From positions 1 through 28,158 of IMG/VR virus record IMGVR_UViG_3300042691_006756: 28,158 nt of DNA; one strand, 5' to 3'. The position numbers and the translations under genes were made by a program. The notes beneath the pieces were generated by a model, which was given only the letters and a program-made list of their open reading frames with translations, ran no database searches and was not told the origin of the DNA. Source of the stretch: a virus. Of this stretch, positions 1 to 5,248 are shown one piece after another; the stretch's first letter is position 1, and every line of letters begins with the position of its first letter.

Positions 1-35
1 GTAAAAACTGCCCTCCTTACGCATTAGGAAACAAT

Positions 36-248
36 ATGTCATATCCAGGAAATCCAACAGTAGACCATCAGCATAGTGGTGACGGTACAATAGCTGCTGG
101 AGGAATAGGAACAGTTATTAGTGGTCCTAATGGAATTATTACAGAAAGATTTGCTATGGGTTGTATTCCTACAGCAAATTTTGGAGAAAATATAATTATG
201 AGTGGTACTCCAGCGGGAGTTAGAAAACCACAAAGTTTGTATAAATAA
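36..248 (+). CDS. Small Gly-rich hypothetical protein, possibly 5'-truncated
   Basis: A 70-residue product rich in Gly, Ile and Pro, with a HQHSGDG stretch near the N-terminus and no catalytic motif that I recognise. The ATG at 36 follows an AGGAA (27-31 region) at usable spacing. However, the same frame stays open to the left edge of the window (reading K-N-C-P-P-Y-A-L-G-N-N before the Met), so this could be the tail end of a longer gene cut by the window. It lies just upstream of the head-tail joining genes, where phages often carry capsid decoration or small structural proteins. That role is only a guess from position. The promoter -35 of the next gene overlaps its last codons. Confidence 0.5.
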   Translation: MSYPGNPTVDHQHSGDGTIAAGGIGTVISGPNGIITERFAMGCIPTANFGENIIMSGTPAGVRKPQSLYK

Positions 249-265
249 TCGAATTCTGATATAAT
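237..265 (+). promoter_or_regulatory. Sigma70-type promoter upstream of the SAP-like gene
   Basis: TTGTAT (237-242) is followed by a 17-base spacer and a perfect TATAAT (260-265), preceded by the extended -10 dinucleotide TG at 257-258. Transcription would begin near 271-272, at the Shine-Dalgarno GGAGG (272-276) of the gene starting at 281, so the leader would be only about 10 bases. The promoter could drive the head-tail joining genes from 281 to 3354. Confidence 0.6.
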
Positions 266-280
266 AGCAGTGGAGGAAAA

Positions 281-637
281 ATGACAACAGTAATAGAAGC
301 AGTAGAAGAATTTAAGAAAAAGACAGTTCCACAACTAAGAGCATATGCTAAAAAAAATCATATTGATCTTGTTGGTGCAAATACTAAGGTAGAGATATTA
401 GAAGCAATACTTCCTTTTGTACCTACAGAAGAAAAAACAAAAGCAAAAAAGGAACAAGAGTCTCCAAAAAAGAAAGTGGCTTTGTTTTCAGCAAAGAATC
501 TTCATTGGAGTGGCGTGGGAAGCCTTGAAAAGGGGTATAACATTGTCACAAAGGAGGAGTCTGTAAAGTGGCTTAAGCAAAAAGGTGTCCGTGAGGCATC
601 TCCAGCTGAAGTAGCTAAACATTACGGCAAAATATAA
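281..637 (+). CDS. SAP/Rho-N-like domain structural or DNA-associated phage protein
   Basis: 118 residues in three parts. Residues about 14-46 (VPQLRAYAKKNHIDL...TKVEILEAI) resemble the helix-extended-helix of SAP, LEM or Rho-N-terminal domains. Residues 48-66 form a Lys/Glu/Pro-rich linker. Residues 67-118 (ALFSAKNLHWSGVG, then GYNIV and a WL..K.VREASPAEVA run) resemble a small module seen in structural operons of actinobacterial phages. Its place at the head of the joining genes suggests a head-associated or connector accessory role, possibly touching DNA through the SAP-like part. The start has a good GGAGG four bases upstream and its own promoter. The stop overlaps the next start (TAATG), so translation is coupled. 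Function is inferred. Confidence 0.7.
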   Translation: MTTVIEAVEEFKKKTVPQLRAYAKKNHIDLVGANTKVEILEAILPFVPTEEKTKAKKEQESPKKKVALFSAKNLHWSGVGSLEKGYNIVTKEESVKWLKQKGVREASPAEVAKHYGKI

Positions 638-1605
638 TGCAGGTTTTGCGTTTACCACCATATCCGCTTTCAATTAGTTACGATGTACCAGAGGCAAACA
701 GCGACTACATTCTTGTTATTCAAGATAGTTCTAGAAACGTAGTAGAAGTAGAAGAAAATCTAACATCTAGCTCAGACTCTAAGATACAGTACACGCTTCC
801 TTCATTGTTTAATACATATGATGAATCATATTATTTAGCAATCTATGATGATGTTGATGGCGAGCAAGCCGAAATAGTTGTAGAAGATAATCTTGAAATA
901 ATGAGGCCATATGTTGATCCATACTCATTAGGAACTACTGCTACAGAAAAAAATGAATATGTCCAGTTAGAAGGTTTGGCACGAGCAATTATTGATGCCA
1001 TGGTCCCTGGAGGTTTTTATTTTGAACGTTCATGGTATGAAACAACAGGTAACAATACTGATTTTATGCCAGTATGGGATAGAACATATAAAATTTTAAA
1101 AGCGTATGAAAACAATTCTCTTGTTTGGGACTCAAGTCAAGACCCACAAGCTATAGGGCAGTGGAATTATTTACTAACAAAAGATAAAACATCTATCATC
1201 AAAGACTGGGTACAGCAAGAAGATTCTTATATAAGAATGACTGGAAATCCAAAGGGAGTGCCATTAGCGTACTCTGATTCAATGTATTTATATGATACAG
1301 AAGATAGTCCAAATACACTAGCTGTTGCCCCAGGAGTTACGTTTCCAATGGGATGGAATTACTTATTCTCATTAGAAATTGGATATAAGGTTGTTCCATT
1401 TGATATTAAAGATGCAGTAATGATGCTAATTGAAGACCTAAAGTGCGGAAAGCTTGATTATCATAAGAGATATGTTTCCAAGTATTCAACAGATCAATTT
1501 AGAATTGAATTTGAAAAAGAATCTTTTGGCGGTACTGGAAATCTTGTAGTAGATAGAATTTTAGAAAAATATATTACAAACTTTGGCACACCTGGGGTAC
1601 TATAA
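637..1605 (+). CDS. Head-tail connector/adaptor protein (probable)
   Basis: 322 residues with no enzyme motif. The N-terminal ~95 residues look like a beta-sandwich (PYPLSISYDVPEANSDY; alternating hydrophobic and polar strands). The rest is mixed alpha/beta, with a helix around LEGLARAIIDAMVPGGF and a conserved-looking FYFERSWYE...VWDRTYKIL segment. In phages this position, after the capsid genes and before head closure and tail terminator, is that of the neck adaptor joining the portal to the tail. It overlaps both neighbours by one base (TAATG), so it is translated in series with them. The call rests on synteny and general resemblance to large actinophage connector proteins. A minor structural or fibre role at the neck, suggested by the beta-sandwich N-terminus, is the main alternative. 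Confidence 0.6.
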   Translation: MQVLRLPPYPLSISYDVPEANSDYILVIQDSSRNVVEVEENLTSSSDSKIQYTLPSLFNTYDESYYLAIYDDVDGEQAEIVVEDNLEIMRPYVDPYSLGTTATEKNEYVQLEGLARAIIDAMVPGGFYFERSWYETTGNNTDFMPVWDRTYKILKAYENNSLVWDSSQDPQAIGQWNYLLTKDKTSIIKDWVQQEDSYIRMTGNPKGVPLAYSDSMYLYDTEDSPNTLAVAPGVTFPMGWNYLFSLEIGYKVVPFDIKDAVMMLIEDLKCGKLDYHKRYVSKYSTDQFRIEFEKESFGGTGNLVVDRILEKYITNFGTPGVL

Positions 1606-2054
1606 TGGTCATCTGTGAAACCACAGACTTTATATATCCACTTAAAGCCGACATATATTATCCAATAGTAGAACAGCAGGCTTACGGAAACTTAAAAAAG
1701 ACATGGGTTTTAGATAGAACCTTTGCCTGTAGTTTTGCACAAGCTGGAACAGCAGATGCAGAAGATGTAAAACCAAATGTAAAAATTAATCAAGAAAGTC
1801 TTCTTATTGGAAGATCAAAAACAGATTTGAGAATTTCTTCACATGAGTCAAAAGAATCTATAACAAATATTATTATTACAAATATTAGAACCGCTCACGA
1901 CTCTCCAATATATTTAGAAACTGCTGGACCAAGATCTGGCAAATCAACAATATTTGAAATAGCAACACAAGAACCCGTTGTTGGTCCATTTGGATCAATA
2001 GAATATTACAAGCTAATAGTTCGTAGATCAGAGAATCAGGCCAGCGACTTATGA
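1605..2054 (+). CDS. Head closure / head-tail stopper protein (probable)
   Basis: 149 residues, mostly predicted beta strands, with the length and order typical of head closure (stopper) proteins that plug the connector after DNA packaging. The segment from about residue 20 on (VEQQAYGNLKKTWVLDRTFACSF) resembles siphovirus head-closure proteins that begin with a small SH3-like barrel. It overlaps the previous gene by one base and the next by four (ATGA), as expected for co-translated connector subunits. A GPRSGKST string near residue 107 looks like a P-loop but sits in a small beta protein with no Walker B and is treated as chance. Assignment is by synteny and size. Confidence 0.6.
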   Translation: MVICETTDFIYPLKADIYYPIVEQQAYGNLKKTWVLDRTFACSFAQAGTADAEDVKPNVKINQESLLIGRSKTDLRISSHESKESITNIIITNIRTAHDSPIYLETAGPRSGKSTIFEIATQEPVVGPFGSIEYYKLIVRRSENQASDL

Positions 2055-2728
2055 TTAAAATGTCTATTAACAGCAAGCAGTTTCAAAAAGAAATGAATAA
2101 TATTGTAGAGTATTCATTTGGATTTCTTGATGGCGTAAATGCTGGTAAATCAGTATTTTTAAGAAATCTAGGCGGTATGATTAAAGAGGTTCTTGAAGAA
2201 TATATAGATTCTAATGCAAGAATGAATCCAAATGCATTACACCATGTTTATGAATGGGATAGGGTTGGTAATATGGGTTCTAGATTATTTGATATTCAAT
2301 ATACAGTAAGCAATCTAGGACTATCTTTCATATCTACATTTAAACAATCAGAGTCTATCAAAAATGGATCTAATGTACCATTTTATGACAAGGCTAGAAT
2401 TATGGAGCAGGGTATTCCAGTTGTCATACGACCATCAAGATCAGACGTTCTTGTATTTGAAGAGGATGGAGAAACGGTATTTACAAAAAATCCAGTATAT
2501 GTAGATAACCCTGGAGGAGTACAAACACAAGGATCATTTGAGAATGTTTTTGATAGTTTCTTTAGTAGATATTTTACACAAGCATTTTTAAGATCTACTG
2601 GTGTATATGATTACTTAAATAATCCTATACTATATAAAAAGAACCTAAAGTCTGGCAAAAAAACTGGTAGATCAAAAGGTATTGAAACAGGATTTAGATG
2701 GATAGCAAATGCAGGAGTTGGTAGATAA
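2051..2728 (+). CDS. Neck / tail completion protein (HK97 gp10-like position)
   Basis: 225 residues, starting with a helical segment (SKQFQKEMNNIVEYSFGFLDGV) followed by LRNLGGMIKEVLEEYIDSNARMNP. This is the layout of HK97 gp10-type tail completion proteins: an N-terminal amphipathic helix, then a beta domain. A later part reads as strands (GIPVVIRPSRSDVLVFEEDGETVFTKNPVYVDNPGG). It lies between head closure and tail terminator, where the tail completion or connector ring protein is expected. The start codon overlaps the previous stop (ATGA). A second ATG nine bases downstream (2060) is an equally possible start. The C-terminus is basic (KKNLKSGKKTGRSKG), which could contact DNA at the neck. 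Function is inferred from position and fold-like features. Confidence 0.55.
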   Translation: MIKMSINSKQFQKEMNNIVEYSFGFLDGVNAGKSVFLRNLGGMIKEVLEEYIDSNARMNPNALHHVYEWDRVGNMGSRLFDIQYTVSNLGLSFISTFKQSESIKNGSNVPFYDKARIMEQGIPVVIRPSRSDVLVFEEDGETVFTKNPVYVDNPGGVQTQGSFENVFDSFFSRYFTQAFLRSTGVYDYLNNPILYKKNLKSGKKTGRSKGIETGFRWIANAGVGR

Positions 2729-3354
2729 TGGCAGATACAACATCTTTAAATACCCCAGTATTGTGGGTTAATAAATATTTACAGGCAAAATTAGCAAATA
2801 CTGTAGGAATTGGCGTACCGCTTTTTCCATCTGTGCCATCATCAATTGATGACCTAACAGAAAACTTTGTTTTAATTAATCCAGATACATTAACGCCATC
2901 ACAGGTACAGCAGTATGGCTTTGAAGGTGTTATGGCTACATGGGATAGAATGTTTAGAATGAGACGAAAGCCATTTCCTCATATTAAATGTGAACAAATT
3001 TTGTATTATTTTTATGCTACCGAAGAAAATGCAGTTCCCAATATGATTCAAGTTCTTGAAGAGGTTCTTAGACTATTAGATCGTGGAGATGAGTCTGCAG
3101 AAGAGGTCAACGACTGGTGTTCTAATAGACAGATAAGACTAAACGAAAATGAAGACCCTATAAACAATATGTTCTATTTTCATAATTTTAAGGTGTATCA
3201 GCTAGAAGAGGTAAGAGATATTATTGACTTTGGAACAGCCAGAACCTACGCTGGCAATAAGGTCATTATTGATTTTGATTATCATCAAATGCCAGGGCTT
3301 ACAAATAATGAATGGGCACCAGAGCCTAAGCCTGCCAATAAAATTATTATATAA
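2728..3354 (+). CDS. Tail terminator protein (probable)
   Basis: 208 residues placed directly before the major tail protein, the standard position of the tail terminator that caps the tail tube and joins it to the neck. The sequence has the alpha/beta look of that family: an N-terminal helix (TPVLWVNKYLQAKLANT), a central strand-rich part (FPHIKCEQILYYFYATEE), a helix (NMIQVLEEVLRLLDRGDESAEEVNDW) and a C-terminal strand (FHNFKVYQLEEVRDI). It is longer than the 130-150 residues usual for lambda gpU-like proteins, as often seen in actinophages. The start overlaps the preceding stop (TAATG). A 72-base gap with a promoter follows it, ending this coupled block. Confidence 0.6.
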   Translation: MADTTSLNTPVLWVNKYLQAKLANTVGIGVPLFPSVPSSIDDLTENFVLINPDTLTPSQVQQYGFEGVMATWDRMFRMRRKPFPHIKCEQILYYFYATEENAVPNMIQVLEEVLRLLDRGDESAEEVNDWCSNRQIRLNENEDPINNMFYFHNFKVYQLEEVRDIIDFGTARTYAGNKVIIDFDYHQMPGLTNNEWAPEPKPANKIII

Positions 3355-3359
3355 AACAA

Positions 3360-3368
3360 TGTTATAAT
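3360..3368 (+). promoter_or_regulatory. Extended -10 promoter of the major tail protein
   Basis: TGTTATAAT is a perfect extended -10 (TG at 3360-3361, TATAAT at 3363-3368) in the gap before the major tail protein. No convincing -35 is visible at 16-18 bases upstream, which extended -10 promoters tolerate. The leader to the ATG at 3427 is about 50 bases. It holds a GC-rich inverted repeat (GGCGAGG-AAA-CCCGCC, 3372-3387) and a weaker one (3394-3411). Confidence 0.6.
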
Positions 3369-3371
3369 TGA

Positions 3372-3387
3372 GGCGAGGAAACCCGCC
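3372..3387 (+). repeat. GC-rich hairpin in the leader of the major tail protein
   Basis: GGCG(A)GG pairs with CCCGCC across an AAA loop, giving six G-C/C-G pairs with one bulged A. It stands out in very AT-rich surroundings. It starts only four bases after the -10, so from the predicted start site (about 3375) only part would be in the RNA. In a read-through transcript it would form completely. No T-run follows, so it is not a standard terminator. Confidence 0.45.
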
Positions 3388-3426
3388 AAAAACTTCATAG
3401 ATTCTATTGAAAGTAGAGGTGAAAAA

Positions 3427-4062
3427 ATGGCATATACTCGTGGTACGTCGACCAACATTATCGTTGGTGCTGCTGCTCTTTTCGTAGCAGATACAACCCT
3501 TACTCCAGGTACACTGGAGCCGTTCGTAAGTTCTGAGTCTTTTAAGGATACCCTTTCTGATGATGCAGCTTATACAAACGTAGGTTATACCATGAACGGT
3601 CTTGAATTGCAGTTCCAACCAGACTTCGGTGAAGTACAGGTTGACCAGATTCTTGACGTTGCTAAGTTGTTCAAACAAGGTATGCAGGTAAATCTTGCTA
3701 CCGCTTTTGCTGAAGCTACACTTGAGAACCTTCTATTGGCTCTTGCTTTTAGCTCAGATGAACTATCAGGAACAAAATCACAATCAAACGGACAAACTCT
3801 TAATCTCTCCGCAGGAGACATTGGAGAATGCCCAGTTGAGCGTGGTATTGTTGCTGTAGGACCTGGAACTGGAGACTGCGAAGACTCCGCATATGTTGAG
3901 CGTGTTTATTCAGCATACCGTGCACTCTCAATTGAGAATGTAACTGTATCTGCAAAGCGTGACGAAGCATCAATGTTCGAGGTTTCGTTCCGTCTTCTTC
4001 CAGAAGACACATCTGGCTCCTATGGTAAGATCGTAGATCGTACTTGGACTCCAGCATCATAA
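3427..4062 (+). CDS. Major tail (tube) protein
   Basis: 211 residues forming the repeated subunit of the tail tube. Support comes from the position between tail terminator and tail assembly chaperones, from the length, and from an N-terminus typical of actinophage tube proteins (TRGTSTNIIVGAAALFVADT). A long beta-rich body follows (FQPDFGEVQVDQILDVAKLF, then GIVAVGPGTGDCEDSAYVERVYSAYRALSIENVTVSAKRDE), ending in a FEVSFRLLPE strand. The ribosome site AGAGGTGA lies about five bases before the ATG. The gene has its own extended -10 promoter and is closed by a strong hairpin terminator, so it is a self-contained, high-output unit. Its codons end in C or G more often than those of its neighbours (28 G/C in its first 60 bases against 15 in the first 60 of the next gene), as expected for the most abundant tail product. 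Confidence 0.85.
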   Translation: MAYTRGTSTNIIVGAAALFVADTTLTPGTLEPFVSSESFKDTLSDDAAYTNVGYTMNGLELQFQPDFGEVQVDQILDVAKLFKQGMQVNLATAFAEATLENLLLALAFSSDELSGTKSQSNGQTLNLSAGDIGECPVERGIVAVGPGTGDCEDSAYVERVYSAYRALSIENVTVSAKRDEASMFEVSFRLLPEDTSGSYGKIVDRTWTPAS

Positions 4063-4077
4063 TCTAATTTTTAGATT
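4061..4077 (+). repeat. AT-rich inverted repeat after the major tail protein stop
   Basis: AATCTAA-TTT-TTAGATT is a perfect 7-base inverted repeat with a 3-base loop beginning at the stop codon of the major tail protein, nine bases ahead of the main terminator stem. It may help terminator folding or protect the RNA end. It is weak by itself. Confidence 0.5.
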
Positions 4078-4085
4078 AATAACAG

Positions 4086-4116
4086 GCCCATCCCTTCGGG
4101 GGTGGGCTTTGTTGTT
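4086..4116 (+). terminator. Rho-independent terminator with UUCG tetraloop
   Basis: GCCCATCCC (4086-4094) pairs with GGGGTGGGC (4099-4107): nine pairs including one T-G wobble, closed by the very stable C(UUCG)G tetraloop and followed by TTTGTTGTT. It lies 23 bases after the major tail protein stop. The T-tract is interrupted by G, so some read-through into the tail assembly chaperone genes is likely. Its tail overlaps the -10 region of the next gene. Confidence 0.9.
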
Positions 4117-4126
4117 ATGATAGAAT
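4113..4126 (+). promoter_or_regulatory. Promoter for a probably leaderless long chaperone mRNA
   Basis: Two overlapping extended -10 candidates are present: TGTTATGAT (4113-4121) and TGATAGAAT (4118-4126). The second ends seven bases before the ATG at 4134, the spacing expected for transcription starting at the start codon. No Shine-Dalgarno lies between, which fits a leaderless message of the type common in Actinobacteria. No clear -35 is seen, because the terminator stem occupies that region. Confidence 0.5.
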
Positions 4127-4133
4127 AGATAAA

Positions 4134-4853
4134 ATGGCAACACAAATATATAGTTATGATTATATTTATTTAATTGATGGCACTCAGATAGAAATATCTC
4201 CATTAAAAATTAAATATCTTAGACGGTTTATGGAATTTTTTAATAAAATAAAAGATGCCGAAAATGAAATAGAAAGCTTGTCTTGGCTTTCTTTGTGTGG
4301 TATTGTTGCTTGCCAACAATTTTATCCAGAAATAAAAACAATAGAAGATTTAGAGGAAATGATTGATTTACCAAATCTATATAAACTGGTAAATACTGCG
4401 GGTACATTAAAAATAGAACAAGACTCTGATAAAACATTAAAAGAACAGGCCAGTAACAAAGAATCTTCTGGACAAACATGGGATGATCTAGATTTAGCAA
4501 GACTAGAAGCAGAATTATTTTTGCTTGGTATTTGGAAAGATTATGAAGAATTAGAGAAAAATATATCAATGCCAGAACTACTTGCTACCCTTTCATCTTT
4601 AAGAGATTTAGATTATCAAGAAAAGAAATTTTTAGCAGCAATTCAGGGTGTTGATTTAGATAAAGAGTCTGGTAAAGAGCGTGGTCAAAAAGAATGGGAA
4701 GACCTAAAGGCCAGGGTATTCAGTAAAGGACAAGCTACAGACAGTAATGACGTACTGGCTTTACAAGGACAAAATGCTAAAAAAGCAGGATTTGGAATTG
4801 GAATGGGGCTTGAATATGAAGATGCAAGAGACCCATCCCTTATGAAAAATTAG
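4134..4853 (+). CDS. Tail assembly chaperone, long form (G+T-like, in-frame)
   Basis: 239 residues. Residues 1 to about 97 are paralogous to the next gene (shared LIDGT, PLKI..LR.FM, QQ..P, LEE.IDLP..Y). After a polar linker (about 97-115), residues 116-175 (WDDLDLARLEAELFLLGIW, SMPELLATL, KKFLAAIQGVDLD) match the downstream half of actinophage tail assembly chaperones, normally reached by a programmed frameshift. Here both halves are fused in one reading frame. Such proteins bind the tape measure protein and recruit tail tube subunits; the long form is needed in small amounts. The gene has no Shine-Dalgarno, a poor AT-rich codon set and a terminator in front, consistent with low expression. 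The C-terminal ~60 residues are polar and unrecognised. Confidence 0.75.
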   Translation: MATQIYSYDYIYLIDGTQIEISPLKIKYLRRFMEFFNKIKDAENEIESLSWLSLCGIVACQQFYPEIKTIEDLEEMIDLPNLYKLVNTAGTLKIEQDSDKTLKEQASNKESSGQTWDDLDLARLEAELFLLGIWKDYEELEKNISMPELLATLSSLRDLDYQEKKFLAAIQGVDLDKESGKERGQKEWEDLKARVFSKGQATDSNDVLALQGQNAKKAGFGIGMGLEYEDARDPSLMKN

Positions 4854-4862
4854 CCTATTCAT

Positions 4863-4870
4863 GCTATAAT
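4863..4870 (+). promoter_or_regulatory. Extended -10 promoter of the short chaperone gene
   Basis: TGCTATAAT begins at 4862-4863 (TG at 4862-4863, perfect TATAAT at 4865-4870) in the 44-base gap before the gene at 4898. No good -35 is seen. Six bases after the -10 comes ACTTATATATAAGGAGG, the same leader, at the same spacing, as in front of the ssDNA-binding protein gene (25368). Confidence 0.65.
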
Positions 4871-4876
4871 TAACAT

Positions 4877-4893
4877 ACTTATATATAAGGAGG
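4877..4893 (+). promoter_or_regulatory. Palindromic leader and ribosome binding site of the short chaperone
   Basis: A 12-base perfect palindrome CTTATATATAAG (4878-4889) runs straight into the Shine-Dalgarno AAGGAGG (4887-4893), five bases before the ATG at 4898. The A at 4877 is the likely transcription start. The palindrome may be a mRNA 5' end stabiliser or a protein site. The same arrangement occurs at 25368-25383. Confidence 0.55.
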
Positions 4894-4897
4894 ATCA

Positions 4898-5224
4898 ATG
4901 GCTACAACCGTGCATGAGGAAAAAACAATTACCCTTATTGACGGAACCAAAATCAAGGTAAGACCACTAAAAATCTCACTTCTTCGTCAATTCATGAAGA
5001 AGTTTGAAGGTCTTAGCGCAGTTCAAAATGACAATGATAAGTCTATGACACTGCTAATGGAATGTGTACAGATTGCAATGCAACAGTACAAGCCAGATTT
5101 GGGGGATGACACAGATAAGCTTGAGGAAGTTATTGACTTGCCAACAGTTTATCAAATTATAGAAGCAGCTTCTGGAATTAATCTTTCAGACTCAGCACTT
5201 CTAGCTCTGGCATCAGAGCAATAA
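4898..5224 (+). CDS. Tail assembly chaperone, short form (G-like)
   Basis: 108 residues, paralogous over their whole length to the N-terminal domain of the gene at 4134: both start MAT, both have LIDGT.I...PLKI..LR.FM..F near residues 13-36 and an LEE.IDLP..Y segment further on. This is the abundant chaperone that coats the tape measure protein during tail assembly. It lies directly upstream of the tape measure gene, the normal place for this family. It ends at 5224 with no open frame beyond, so it cannot be extended by frameshifting. It has its own extended -10 promoter, a strong AAGGAGG, and more C-ending codons than its long paralogue (24 against 15 G/C in the first 60 bases), all suggesting high output. 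Confidence 0.75.
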   Translation: MATTVHEEKTITLIDGTKIKVRPLKISLLRQFMKKFEGLSAVQNDNDKSMTLLMECVQIAMQQYKPDLGDDTDKLEEVIDLPTVYQIIEAASGINLSDSALLALASEQ

Positions 5225-5248
5225 TAAATTAATAAGGAGTAACGGTTA

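Noticed and set aside
1-35. Short frame-1 tail ending in TAG at 25-27
   Set aside because: Could be the last eight codons of an upstream gene, but it is too short to judge, and frame 3 is also open there; not listed as a feature.
1920-1950. P-loop-like GPRSGKST in the head closure protein
   Set aside because: The pattern fits [AG]xxxxGK[ST], but the protein is a small beta-rich structural protein with no Walker B or other ATPase motif; taken as chance.
4420-4480. Possible programmed frameshift site in the long chaperone gene
   Set aside because: The G-like and T-like halves are already in the same frame and I found no convincing slippery heptamer followed by structure at the junction, so frameshifting is not needed.
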